From assembly GCA_035301985.1 (NCBI GenBank), contig DATGTE010000021.1, positions 1 through 42,332 of the forward strand: a stretch of DNA of 42,332 nt. Direction: 5' to 3'. Source of the DNA: DASUXY01 sp035301985. GTDB taxonomy: Bacteria > Bacillota > Bacilli > Bacillales > Amphibacillaceae. A program made the translations under genes and the position numbers. The notes under the pieces were generated by a model. The model saw only the letters and a program-made list of their open reading frames with translations. It was not told the DNA's origin and ran no database searches. Numbering within the stretch: position 1 is the first letter of the stretch; the number at the start of each line of letters is the position of its first letter. Below, piece after piece: positions 32,802 to 41,636 of this stretch.

Positions 32802-33833
32802 TTAATAATAGTCGGTTTTCTCTCCTTTTACGTAGTCCTTGTTAAACAGGAATAATCTGAGTAGCAGATAGAGAGAGGGGAGTAACAGAAAAAGTCCAGC
32901 AATGAACGCGACGATCAGCGAAATGGCCATCGCTTCATTTGTAAAACTGTCATAAAGCGTTAAATGTGGATAGAGCAAATAAGGGTAATGAGCAAATCCA
33001 TATCCATAAAAAGCGAGTGCGAATTGTCCGACCAGCAAAGTGAAAGCCCACCCATAATTCGTCTTTTTCCAAAGGAGCCAGACGGTCCCTAAAAATAGGA
33101 GAAAAGACAAAGCGAACACCCACCATAAATCAAGGATTCGTCCATAATGAATGGGATTATGTGCCCGTAATTCATAAATAATACCGGCTGCAGTAACGAT
33201 TGTTGGTATGGACCATATTAAGGCATATCTTCGCATGAGCTTTGTCGCTTCAACATCCTCTGCTTGATTGGCATACCACGTTAGAAAAACAGCGGAAATG
33301 TAAAGTAGAGCGGTAATGCTCAACACGACGATACTCCATGTCAACGGGCTCGTAAATAAGGCCCAGTAATCGAGAACAGGTTTTTCGTTAACCATCGACA
33401 CAAATCCTCCTTCTGAGATCGTGAGGACAATTGATAAGGAGGCAGGGAGAAATAGCCCAGTTAATCCATACATGTACGTGTAGCCTTTATGTCCTCTAGC
33501 ACCGTACGTTTCAAAGGCATAGTACGACCCGCGGACCCCTAATAAAATAACGGCAATACTAACAGGTACTAATAAAGAGGTTCCATAATAAAAAGCTGTT
33601 TTCGGAAAAAACCCGACGATTCCTACGAAAAAGAAGACGAGGAAAACATTCGTTACTTCCCATACAGGGGACAAATAGCGTTGAATGACTTTTGTTAAAA
33701 TATGTTGTTTACCCGTAAACACACTATACGCATTGAAAAATCCGGCACCAAAATCAATCGATGCTAAGATGACATAGCCAAATAAAAACGTCCACAGCAC
33801 GATGATCCCGACTATTTCTAAATCTAAACTCAT
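32802..33833 (-). CDS. cydB: Cytochrome bd-type quinol oxidase subunit II
   Basis: A 343-residue membrane protein with about nine helices. The first helix ends with the family segment GYVILASIDFGAGFFNAY. It pairs with subunit I to stabilise the hemes and form the oxygen pathway. The start codon overlaps the cydA stop (ATGA), so translation is coupled. The short, YthB-like length fits the cyanide-insensitive (CIO) type rather than the classical E. coli CydB. A C-terminal LRLFLFNKDYVKGEKTDYY tail is cytoplasmic. Confidence 0.93.
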   Translation of the reverse strand: MSLDLEIVGIIVLWTFLFGYVILASIDFGAGFFNAYSVFTGKQHILTKVIQRYLSPVWEVTNVFLVFFFVGIVGFFPKTAFYYGTSLLVPVSIAVILLGVRGSYYAFETYGARGHKGYTYMYGLTGLFLPASLSIVLTISEGGFVSMVNEKPVLDYWALFTSPLTWSIVVLSITALLYISAVFLTWYANQAEDVEATKLMRRYALIWSIPTIVTAAGIIYELRAHNPIHYGRILDLWWVFALSFLLFLGTVWLLWKKTNYGWAFTLLVGQFALAFYGYGFAHYPYLLYPHLTLYDSFTNEAMAISLIVAFIAGLFLLLPSLYLLLRLFLFNKDYVKGEKTDYY

Positions 33834-35173
33834 GGATTCGCACCACCTTTTTCCAAATTTCGGTCTTGTATTTCACGTTCAACAGGATTTTTTCTGAACA
33901 TGCGACTGAGGACTATGATTGTGCCAATTCCGAGGATGATATATAAACCAGCAAATAGCATGAGCATCAGATCGACTTGCCCGCTTGAAGTAGCTGCATC
34001 CGATGTTTTTAACAACCCTCTTAACACCCATGGTTGCCTTCCAACTTCTGCCATCCACCAACCTGCCTCAATCGCAATAAGTGATAGTGGTCCTCCTAAG
34101 ACGATTAACCAACGGAACCATCGCTTATCAACGATAGGCCATCTTCGTTTCGTTCCTAACCAGTACATCAGTGATAAAAAGATCATCCACATGCCAATCG
34201 TGACCATCATGTCGAATAAGTAATGAATATAAAGGGGTGGTGTTTCGTCTTCTGGAAATTGATCGAGACCGATGACTTCTGTATTCGGACTATTTCCCGC
34301 GAGGATACTCAATGCGTATGGAATTTTAAGCGCATATTTTACTTCATCATCTTCGAGCTTACCAAACATGAGTAATGGAGCTTCTTCTGATGTTTCAAAG
34401 TGCCACTCAGCGGCGGCTAGTTTTTCGGGTTGGTAATCAGCTAAATATTTACCCGAAAAATCACCGATAATTAACGCAGCAATTGAGAAAACAAGTCCGA
34501 TTTTCATCGTTAAATAAAGGGCTTTTTTATGGTATACATGGTCGGATCCCCTTAACAAACGAAAAGCAGCAATGGCGGCTAGTATAAATGCAGATGTCAT
34601 GAAAGCTGTTACGACGACATGTGATACTTTGGTTGGCATCGCTGGATTAAACATTGCGACGAGTGGATTGACATTCACGAGTTCTCCATTCGCGATATCG
34701 AATCCTTGTGGGGCGTTCATAAACGAGTTCACCATCGTGATAAAAACAGCGGAAAATGCCGCCCCGATTGCAACGGGAACAAGCAATAACAAATGTTTTC
34801 TCTGATCTTCAAACCAATCCCACGTGTACAAATAAATGCCTAAAAAGATCGCTTCAAAAAAGAAAGCGAATGTTTCCATAAATAAGGGTAAAGCGATGAC
34901 ATTACCTGCTAGCTCCATGAAGTTCGGCCAAAGCAAAGAGAGTTGTAGTCCAATCGCAGTTCCGGTAACAACACCGACGGCAACGGTAATCACAAAACCT
35001 CGTGTCCAACGTCTAGCTAGCAAAATATAATGTTCGTCATTTTTACGAATACCAACCCATTGAGCAATCATGATCATGAGAGGAACGCCTACTCCGAGTG
35101 TCGCGTAAATAATATGAAAAGATAGGGTTAATTCTGTCAACACCCGACTGTAAAATACTGCATCATCACTCAT
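33830..35173 (-). CDS. cydA: Cytochrome bd-type quinol oxidase subunit I (CIO/YthA type)
   Basis: Catalytic subunit that oxidises quinol and reduces O2 to water; it generates membrane potential without pumping protons. 447 residues with a short Q-loop, as in YthA/CIO enzymes. Expected heme ligands are visible: His20 in LSFHIIYATLGVG, the His in TKVSHVVVTAF and the Met in TIGMWMI. GWWMAEVGRQPWV is the conserved segment near the low-spin heme. AAAGGAGG upstream is 12 bases from ATG 35173, a slightly long spacing, and directly follows the stop of a 31-residue upstream mini-gene, suggesting coupling. Expression under low oxygen or respiratory stress is usual for the family. Confidence 0.95.
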   Translation of the reverse strand: MSDDAVFYSRVLTELTLSFHIIYATLGVGVPLMIMIAQWVGIRKNDEHYILLARRWTRGFVITVAVGVVTGTAIGLQLSLLWPNFMELAGNVIALPLFMETFAFFFEAIFLGIYLYTWDWFEDQRKHLLLLVPVAIGAAFSAVFITMVNSFMNAPQGFDIANGELVNVNPLVAMFNPAMPTKVSHVVVTAFMTSAFILAAIAAFRLLRGSDHVYHKKALYLTMKIGLVFSIAALIIGDFSGKYLADYQPEKLAAAEWHFETSEEAPLLMFGKLEDDEVKYALKIPYALSILAGNSPNTEVIGLDQFPEDETPPLYIHYLFDMMVTIGMWMIFLSLMYWLGTKRRWPIVDKRWFRWLIVLGGPLSLIAIEAGWWMAEVGRQPWVLRGLLKTSDAATSSGQVDLMLMLFAGLYIILGIGTIIVLSRMFRKNPVEREIQDRNLEKGGANP

Positions 35174-35191
35174 AAATGACTCGCGCCTCCT

Positions 35192-35287
35192 TTAACCGCT
35201 TAGTAATCTTCCGAGAATGGATAAAAACATAATTCCCGCCACGATAAAGGCGAGCCAGATTAACTTTCGTTCATGACTTTTATACAA
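35192..35287 (-). CDS. 31-residue single-helix membrane peptide upstream of cydA
   Basis: Mini-gene with TTG start at 35287. AGGTGAT (35298-35292), which matches the anti-Shine-Dalgarno sequence over 7 bases, is 4 bases upstream. Peptide: (M)YKSHERKLIWLAFIVAGIM then FLSILGRLLSG, i.e. a basic N-terminus, one membrane helix and a short tail. Its TAA is followed at once by the AAAGGAGG of cydA, so it is the first gene of the oxidase operon. A GTG at 35296 is an alternative start. I do not recognise it; a small oxidase subunit or assembly peptide is an inference from position and topology. Confidence 0.65.
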   Translation of the reverse strand: MYKSHERKLIWLAFIVAGIMFLSILGRLLSG

Positions 35288-35400
35288 GGATATCACCTAC
35301 TTCTTCTTGTAGTGTGCCCATACAGTGAAAATTAACCAGTTAATTGAGCTGGTATTTTATGGTGATAAGAAAATTCGATGTTTTCCAATCTGAAGTGTAA

Positions 35401-35460
35401 TGATCGACGTTCAATCATGATGGAGACTAAATGTACATACATTTTTGAAAGTGTCGATCA
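35401..35460. repeat. Eight-base inverted repeat flanking the sppA upstream region
   Basis: TGATCGAC (35401-35408) and GTCGATCA (35453-35460) are perfect inverted repeats at the two ends of a 60-base segment, about 100 bases before sppA. Function unknown; could be chance. Confidence 0.3.
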
Positions 35461-35560
35461 TGAAAAGAAAATTCCCATCACTGACGATTCATTTTTGAGA
35501 ACGGGATACAGATGATGTATGATTTAACCAACACAATGAAATGGATAGGGAGGAAGAGAA

Positions 35561-36550
35561 ATGAATGCAAAACGTTGGTTTGCCCTGTTAGGTGCAGCTG
35601 TTTTATTTTTAGTGTCGATTGTCATCCAGGTTGGATCGACGATGGCAACGAGTGATTTTGAAAAGTTATTTGCTTTTGGCGAATTTGAGGAAACCGTCAT
35701 CGAGGAGGGGAGCTCATTAAATAAGATTGCCGTCATCCCACTGGATGGAATTATAATGGACACTGGAGGGAATCCACTGGTTGCTGATACATACGATCAT
35801 CAACAATTTTTAACGATGCTTGATGAAGCAGCTGAAGATGAATTCGTTGAAGGGATTATTTTACGTGTTAACACACCGGGTGGAGGGGTAGTAGAAAGTG
35901 CGGAAATTTATGACAAAGTCGTGACAATCCAAGAAGAGTACGAGAAGCCGGTGTATGTGTCCATGGGAAATATGGCAGCCTCTGGTGGTTATTATGTCGC
36001 CGCTCCAGCAGAGAAAATAGTCGCTCATGATGCTACCGTGACGGGGTCAATCGGTGTCATTATGGAAAACATGAACTATAAGGAATTGGCGGATAAGCTT
36101 GGCATTGATTATAACACGATTAAAAGTGGCGCATTTAAAGACATGGGTTCTGGGGTTCGTGATATGACAAAAGAAGAGCGTGAAATGTTGCAGACAATGA
36201 TCGATGAATTTTATGATGGTTTTGTAGAGGCGATCGTCAATGGTCGTGGTATGTCTGAAGATCGAATCCGAGAACTCGGCGATGGGCGCATCTATACTGG
36301 AAAACAAGCGAAAGATGTAGAGCTCATCGATGAACTCGGCACGTTAGATGATACGATTACGCTCATGAAGGAAGATTATGACCTTGGCGATGTTACAGTT
36401 GTAGAATACGGAAATCCTTTTAATTATTTCAATCGGTTTATGGGTGGGGCGTTGCAAAACATAGCAGGGAAGGAAACGGATTTATTCGGTGTTTCCGCGC
36501 TGTTAAGAGAGATGAATGCACCGCGTGCCATGTACTTATATTCTAAATAG
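35561..36550 (+). CDS. sppA: Signal peptide peptidase SppA (S49 family)
   Basis: A membrane-bound serine/lysine-dyad protease that degrades remnant signal peptides; in Bacillus it is also linked to lantibiotic resistance. 329 residues. Residues 5-28 form the N-terminal membrane anchor. The nucleophile is Ser141 in MGNMAASGGYYVAAPA. The general-base lysine is Lys188 in NTIKSGAFKDMG. The IGVIMENMNY strand and GRIYTGKQAKDVELIDELG (C-terminal S49 block) are intact. GGGAGG lies 7-8 bases before ATG. It is followed after 14 bases by an RDD-family gene, the sppA-yteJ order seen in B. subtilis. Confidence 0.95.
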   Translation: MNAKRWFALLGAAVLFLVSIVIQVGSTMATSDFEKLFAFGEFEETVIEEGSSLNKIAVIPLDGIIMDTGGNPLVADTYDHQQFLTMLDEAAEDEFVEGIILRVNTPGGGVVESAEIYDKVVTIQEEYEKPVYVSMGNMAASGGYYVAAPAEKIVAHDATVTGSIGVIMENMNYKELADKLGIDYNTIKSGAFKDMGSGVRDMTKEEREMLQTMIDEFYDGFVEAIVNGRGMSEDRIRELGDGRIYTGKQAKDVELIDELGTLDDTITLMKEDYDLGDVTVVEYGNPFNYFNRFMGGALQNIAGKETDLFGVSALLREMNAPRAMYLYSK

Positions 36551-36564
36551 AGAGGAGTGCCGAA

Positions 36565-37032
36565 ATGAGTGTAGGACAAATTGATTATGCAGAAGCATCA
36601 TTTCCAACTCAACGACGCTATGCGGGATTCTGGATGCGATTTTGGGCATACATCGTTGATTTGATCATTGTGTTTAGCTTAAACGGCATCTTGTTAAGTC
36701 CTCTGAAGTTTATCAATGAGGGTGAACCGATTGAAGCGGGTATTTGGACGATATCGGGAATACTCGGAACCATTATTTTATATGTATATTTTGTATGGAT
36801 GACGAAATGGAAGGGACAGACGATCGGAAAAATGATTTTTGGGTTGAAAGTCATTCACAAAGAAGAAAAGCCTTTACGATGGAGTGATTTAATTTTTAGA
36901 GAAGTAATTGGCAGGTTCTTCTACCGTGTCTTCTGGATAATCAACCTTTTATATCTCGTCGTTGCATTTGATCGGAAAAAGCAGGGGATTCATGACAAGC
37001 TAGCCGATACCGTAGTCATACATGAAGATTAA
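36565..37032 (+). CDS. RDD family membrane protein (YteJ-like)
   Basis: 155 residues with three membrane helices (about 30-48, 62-85 and 125-142). The N-terminal Arg-rich entry RRYAGFWMRFWAYIVDLIIV contains the R and D positions that name the family. The cytoplasmic loop KWKGQTIGKMIFGLKVI is the second family block. In Bacillus, YteJ partners SppA and can restrain its protease activity (family knowledge). It is 14 bases from sppA, in one operon closed by a terminator. GAGAGGAG lies before ATG 36565. Confidence 0.9.
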   Translation: MSVGQIDYAEASFPTQRRYAGFWMRFWAYIVDLIIVFSLNGILLSPLKFINEGEPIEAGIWTISGILGTIILYVYFVWMTKWKGQTIGKMIFGLKVIHKEEKPLRWSDLIFREVIGRFFYRVFWIINLLYLVVAFDRKKQGIHDKLADTVVIHED

Positions 37033-37072
37033 CTCAACCACGTCATGTTTGTTTCATAAATATCTTAAGTTG

Positions 37073-37104
37073 AAAGACAAGGTAAAATGTAACCTTGTCT
37101 TTTT
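37073..37104 (+). terminator. Rho-independent terminator after sppA-RDD
   Basis: Perfect stem AAAGACAAGGT / ACCTTGTCTTT with loop AAAATGTA, then TTTTT. Confidence 0.93.
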
Positions 37105-37258
37105 GCTATAAGAGGAGGTGCAAAAATCTAAGGCATTTTCAAACGTTGATACATCATAATGGGGTTATAAAAAGACTTGCCATCTCTCTTTATCTGAAAT
37201 ATAATAATAAATAGAAAATTTAAAAATATAGATAGACAGCAAATCATTCATGTGAGGA

Positions 37259-38878
37259 GTGGTGAGCATCCAGTTACCTACTGAGGAGTCTGCGAATTTT
37301 AAAAACACGTTGCAGCGCGTTCGTCGCCATACGTTAAGTGATATTTTGCGTCGAACGAGCAGAAGAGTGCCTGAGAAATTTGCTCTTATGTATGATGGAC
37401 AGCGCTTGAACTATCGTGAACTCAATGATCTTGTCAATCAAACAGCACGTGCTTTTTCGGTAGATGGGATGGAAAAAGGAGATAGAGTTGCGGTCATGTC
37501 CAAAAATAGTTTGGACTTTGTAATCGTGAATTTTGCTTTAGCACAAATTGGAGCGGTGATGTTACCAATCAATTATATGTTGATCGGTGAAGATATCGAG
37601 TATATTTTAGAGCATGCTGCAGTGAGTGGATTCATTGCTTCAAAGGAATATGCTTCTGTTCTCGATGCTTCGTCTAATCGGTTGGAAATTAAGCACCGTT
37701 ATTTGATGGATGTATCAACTGAGGAACAATTGAAAGATGAATTGGAAAGATGGCTACCACTGTCTGTATTAAGAAGCGGACAGTCGACGGATCCTGTAGA
37801 AGTAGAGCTCGATGATGACGACCTTGCTCATGTTTTGTATACGAGTGGTACCGAATCACGTCCCAAAGGTGTTATGTTGTCTCATAAAAGCATTTTAAGT
37901 GAATATGTAAGCTGTATGATTGATGGCAAAATGGAAGCAGAGGATGTCGCTATTCATGCACTGCCATTCTACCATAGTGCACAGCTGCATGTTTTCCTAG
38001 GTCCAAGTATTTATGTTGGAGCAAGTGGGATTATTTTACGCGGAGCAGATCCAGGAGTCATTTTACAAACCATTGAACAAGAAAGAGCAACGCAATTGTT
38101 TTGTCCTCCGACGGTATGGATTGCTTTATTACGCCATCCTGACTTTGATAAATACGATTTATCAACGTTAGAAAAATGTTATTACGGAGCAGCGATTATG
38201 CCACGTGAAATTTTAAAAGAACTGTCGAAGCGACTTCCACAAGCGCAGTTTTGGAATTTTTATGGTCAAACTGAAGTAGCTCCTTTAGCGACAGCCCTGC
38301 AACCAGAAGATCAATTTCGGAAACTCGGTTCAGCGGGTGTACCTGCCCTACACGTTGAAACAAAAATTGTCGATGAAAATGGTAACGAAGTCCCTCGGGG
38401 TGAAATGGGTGAAATTGTACACCGAACCCCTCATGCGATGCTCGGTTACTTACATGATCCAGAAAATACAGCCGAGAGCTTTAAAAACGGCTGGTTTCAT
38501 AGTGGTGATCTCGGAGTAATGGATGAAGAAGGATATATTACAATCATTGATCGGAAAAAAGATATGATCAATACGGGAGGCGTGAATGTTTCTAGTCGTG
38601 AAGTGGAGGAAACCATCTATCAGCTAGAAGGGGTTTCTGAAGTCGCTGTTATCAGTGTTCCAGATCAGTATTGGATTGAAGCGGTTACAGCAATCGTCGT
38701 ACTAAAAAATGGAGTATGCTTAACAAAGAAACAAGTCATTGCATTTTGTCGAAAGAAGCTATCTTCATTCAAAGTTCCCAAATATGTTGTATTTACGGAA
38801 ACATTGCCAAAAAATCCAAGTGGAAAAGTGTTAAAAAGAACGTTGCGAGATGAGTATGCAACCTATGATTTTAATTAA
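37259..38878 (+). CDS. AMP-forming acyl-CoA synthetase (fatty acid-CoA ligase)
   Basis: A 539-residue adenylate-forming enzyme that activates a carboxylic acid with ATP and CoA. The P-loop-like motif is YTSGTESRPKGVMLSH. Other blocks: aromatic motif NFYGQTE, the ribose-binding aspartate in SGDLGVMDEEGY, hinge IIDRKKDMINTGG, and the catalytic lysine in NPSGKVLKRT. Length and blocks fit medium/long-chain fatty acyl-CoA ligases. The start is uncertain: GTG 37259 or 37262 overlap or abut the only site, GAGGAG at 37254-37259, and no better in-frame start exists before residue 44. Monocistronic. Confidence 0.9.
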   Translation: MVSIQLPTEESANFKNTLQRVRRHTLSDILRRTSRRVPEKFALMYDGQRLNYRELNDLVNQTARAFSVDGMEKGDRVAVMSKNSLDFVIVNFALAQIGAVMLPINYMLIGEDIEYILEHAAVSGFIASKEYASVLDASSNRLEIKHRYLMDVSTEEQLKDELERWLPLSVLRSGQSTDPVEVELDDDDLAHVLYTSGTESRPKGVMLSHKSILSEYVSCMIDGKMEAEDVAIHALPFYHSAQLHVFLGPSIYVGASGIILRGADPGVILQTIEQERATQLFCPPTVWIALLRHPDFDKYDLSTLEKCYYGAAIMPREILKELSKRLPQAQFWNFYGQTEVAPLATALQPEDQFRKLGSAGVPALHVETKIVDENGNEVPRGEMGEIVHRTPHAMLGYLHDPENTAESFKNGWFHSGDLGVMDEEGYITIIDRKKDMINTGGVNVSSREVEETIYQLEGVSEVAVISVPDQYWIEAVTAIVVLKNGVCLTKKQVIAFCRKKLSSFKVPKYVVFTETLPKNPSGKVLKRTLRDEYATYDFN

Positions 38879-38898
38879 ATAATCATTTGATATGAAAA

Positions 38899-38952
38899 GG
38901 ATGGAGAACGGCATGGGAGGGGATGTACGATCACTCGTCATGTTCTCCATCC
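38899..38952. repeat. Long hairpin downstream of the acyl-CoA ligase
   Basis: Perfect 11-base arms GGATGGAGAAC (38899-38909) and GTTCTCCATCC (38942-38952) around a 32-base loop containing CATG on both sides. No T-run follows, so it may protect the 3' end or assist factor-dependent termination rather than act as an intrinsic terminator. Confidence 0.55.
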
Positions 38953-39172
38953 AGAAAGGGTTATTCAATTTGTGCATGTTATATCCATCTCCTTTAAAAA
39001 AAGGATTATAAAAAATCATTTTGTTTGATAATTGGAGCAAGGTTTGCAATAGCAAACGATTAATAATACATCGATGGTTATACGTTTAAATGGTTATGTA
39101 ATCCAAATGTCAAACTTGTCATAACAGTGTTAATAATTTATAATTTGTGTAATACATAGAGAAAGGTAAGGG

Positions 39173-39499
39173 ATGGGTATGAAGAAGTTTTTGAATTTTG
39201 ATCAAATGATTACACCTATGATCATTAAAGTTGTTTTTTGGATTGCTGTCGCTCTTATGATTATCGGAGGTTTGTTTTACATTGGTGTCGGGATGACGAC
39301 TTACAACGGACAAGAGGGAGTAATCGTGGGGATTTTAATGATTGTGTTCGGTCCTTTAATGGCAAGAGTATATTGTGAGCTTATCATGATTACGTTCAAA
39401 TTGTACGAATCATTGAATGAAATTAAACATACTCTTAAGCAAACAACGAATAAACAAACAGAAACAGAGCATGAAACGCCGCCACATGGTCAAGTATGA
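39173..39499 (+). CDS. DUF4282 domain-containing small membrane protein
   Basis: 108 residues with two membrane helices (about 17-38 and 48-66) and a hydrophilic, Thr/Gln/Glu-rich C-terminal tail. FLNFDQMITPMIIKVVFW at the N-terminus and the GPLMARVYCELIMITFKLYE block after helix 2 match DUF4282. Function unknown. AAAGG is 6 bases before ATG 39173; ATG 39179 (MKKFLNF) is an alternative start. Monocistronic. Confidence 0.85.
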   Translation: MGMKKFLNFDQMITPMIIKVVFWIAVALMIIGGLFYIGVGMTTYNGQEGVIVGILMIVFGPLMARVYCELIMITFKLYESLNEIKHTLKQTTNKQTETEHETPPHGQV

Positions 39500-39561
39500 C
39501 TGATGTTTCCATATTACTTTGTTCATAGGAAGGAAAATGTTTTACAAAATATATTTTTATG

Positions 39562-39590
39562 TTGATTTAATGATCCATATGTAGTATCTT
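39562..39590 (+). promoter_or_regulatory. Putative promoter of an unannotated transcript
   Basis: TTGATT (39562-39567), 17-base spacer, TATCTT (39585-39590). No coding frame follows before 40002, so it may drive the structured RNA described next. Confidence 0.45.
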
Positions 39591-39596
39591 AGACAC

Positions 39597-39752
39597 AGGC
39601 TACGTTGTGCGTATTTAATTAAGTTTTAACCTCTAATGGATAAATAGGGAGTTTTAAATCAAAGTCCTAATGTCGTGCCGTCATTGTGTAGCGGAAGACA
39701 GGAAGGCTTTTGCGAACACCCACTTGGATGAGTGGTGGTTTAAAACTTTTTT
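39597..39752 (+). ncRNA. Candidate structured small RNA of unknown family
   Basis: Perfect nine-base arms AGTTTTAAA (39650-39658) and TTTAAAACT (39739-39747) enclose about 80 bases and are followed by six T (39747-39752), i.e. a terminator closing a large folded domain. Inside, CACT/AGTG (39721-39724/39731-39734, extendable by a C-G) forms a hairpin. GCCGTC...GAC...GGC around 39678-39707 can form another helix. No open frame is present. I compared it from memory with 6S, SRP, RNase P and common riboswitches and found no match. Confidence 0.4.
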
Positions 39753-39806
39753 ATAACAAATACGGCAAATGTGGCTAGCAAAAAAAATGACATCGTTAAA
39801 GAACGG

Positions 39807-39834
39807 ACCAGCTTCACTTCGAAGCTGGTTTTTT
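39807..39834 (+). terminator. Strong orphan rho-independent terminator
   Basis: Perfect stem ACCAGCTTC / GAAGCTGGT with loop ACTTC, then six T. The nearest upstream gene ends more than 300 bases away, so it more likely ends the non-coding transcript (or is its second terminator). Confidence 0.92.
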
Positions 39835-40001
39835 ATATTTTGTTTTGAGTTGTCTGTAATGAGTTCGCTTGATTTACAAATCAATCAATTTTTACTCCGA
39901 TTGCATAAAGTAATCAGAAGTAATTCATTTTTCGTATTATTCTAAAGGGAAATGTTTGTATATAATAAAATGAAGCAACATAACTGATGAGGAGTGAAGA
40001 G

Positions 40002-40394
40002 ATGGCTTTTCAATACGAAGTGATTGATCATGTTCAATTGGCAGCTCCAATTGGGGAGGAAAATACAGCACGTGATTGTTATCATTGTTTGCTAGGATTT
40101 AAAGAAATGATGAAACCAGAATCGTTGCGTAAACGCGGTGGGGTTTGGTTTCAAGCGGGAGATGTCCATATCCATATCGGCGTTGAATCGTCATTTGTTC
40201 CAGCAAACAAAGCTCATCCAGCTATACGAATCAAGGGTCTTGACGCATTCATAGATCATTTAAAAAGGAACAGTCTACCGTTTACAGTCGATAACAACTT
40301 GCCAGGGGCTAACCGGTTGTATTTGGCGGACCCGTTTGGGAATAGACTGGAATTTTTAGAATGGATTGATCATGCCCGCTGTGAACACGTATAA
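40002..40394 (+). CDS. VOC (glyoxalase/bleomycin resistance) superfamily protein
   Basis: 130 residues from ATG 40002, with GAGGAG 7 bases upstream; the ATG at 39987 lies before that site. It has two beta-alpha-beta-beta-beta modules. Candidate metal ligands are His in VIDHVQLAAP, His in HPAIRIKG and Glu in NRLEFLEW, the usual H/H/E pattern, and LYLADPFGNRLEFLEW is the family signature. The substrate is unknown: glyoxalases, fosfomycin-type thiol transferases and ring-cleaving enzymes share this fold. Monocistronic. Confidence 0.88.
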   Translation: MAFQYEVIDHVQLAAPIGEENTARDCYHCLLGFKEMMKPESLRKRGGVWFQAGDVHIHIGVESSFVPANKAHPAIRIKGLDAFIDHLKRNSLPFTVDNNLPGANRLYLADPFGNRLEFLEWIDHARCEHV

Positions 40395-40599
40395 AACAAT
40401 TCATCTATGCGTTTAAGCGGGTATGTGTTGATTTATTCGTTGTAGCTTACCAATGATGTAAGGGAAAATAAACATTGGAAATAGGCAGGACATTGTATGC
40501 CTTATGGAGAATGTATAGGTGTGTTCCATTCCTTGTATATTTGTAAAAATACTTACGCTGCTCTTGTTATAAAGAACTTGTATTAAGGGAGAGAAATTA

Positions 40600-41636
40600 A
40601 TGGATCGAAATCAAATAACAACCGAAGCGTATTTGGCGAAGAGGTTTCTTGCTTTCAGTGAAGAGTGTAAAGGAAGATGTCGATTATACGAGGTGGTGTC
40701 TACAGCTATTAGTGAAGACCGTGAATTGTTAGATTTGGCATCGTACGCTCCTAAAAGTCAACCGATTCCTAATTTGTTATTTGCGTCGGTCCATTACTTA
40801 ATCTTAACAGGAATACAACACGAACTTCGGAATTTTTATCGAAGTGTTGTAACCATCCCAAAAAAGAAGAAGAGTGTTTTCCCTATTTCAAAAGCTTTTG
40901 TCTGCAATATCGGTCGGAAATTATTTCTCTTTTACAACAAAAGTTCGTGCAAACGAATGAAGTGTCGAGGTGTGCCTACCTCTATCCCGTATTTTGCTAT
41001 ATTTATGAAAAAGTCGGTAAACCACTGGCACTCATTGAGTTGGGCACGAGTGCAGGAATTCAACTGTTATGGGATCAGTATCGTTATTCGTACGGTACAG
41101 AAACAACATACGGTCAGCAGTCGAGTAAAATTTTTCTCACATCCGAAGTAAGAGGTAAGAAGCAGCCGTTTTTATTCGTAAATCAGCCTACGGTTTCTGC
41201 ACGCATCGGAATTGACCTTCATATCAATGACTTGCATGATGAGGAAGACTGTTTGTGGTTACAAGCTCTCATTTGGCCGAACCACGTAAAGCGACGAGAA
41301 TTATTTCGATATGCGGCTGAAGAAGTTCGACAACACACTCTTCAACTCATCGAAGGGGATGGTGTTCGTTTACTTTCCTCCATTGTGAAAAAAATAGATG
41401 GAGACTCTGCCCTTTGTATATTTCACACTCATGTGGCGAATCAACTTCAAGCAGATGAGCAACAACGACTGTTGAATGAGATTGACCAAATTGGTAAAAC
41501 ACGAGATGTGTTCCATCTATATAATAATTTGCCAGATGAAAAACTGCGACTGGACTATTACATCAATGGATTAAAATCTATGAATATTGTTGGCGAAACA
41601 GAAGGTCATGGTAAATGGTTTACATGGAATTTATAA
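40600..41636 (+). CDS. DUF2332 family protein, split by a -1 shift at a slippery A AAA AAG
   Basis: Frame 1 from ATG 40600 (MDRNQITTEAYLAKRFLAF, GGGAGAG site upstream) carries the family N-terminus up to about residue 85, then turns into low-complexity sequence and ends at 41151. The continuation lies in the -1 frame: FCLQYRSEII, QTNEVSRCAYLYPVF and LIELGTSAGIQLLWDQYRY, the DUF2332 hallmark, running to 41636. The frames join at A AAA AAG (40860-40866), positioned in zero frame as CCA-AAA-AAG. A -1 slip gives KK-EEECFPYF and a 345-residue protein, the normal family length. It could be programmed frameshifting, a single-base loss in the A-run, or a sequencing error. Confidence 0.75.
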
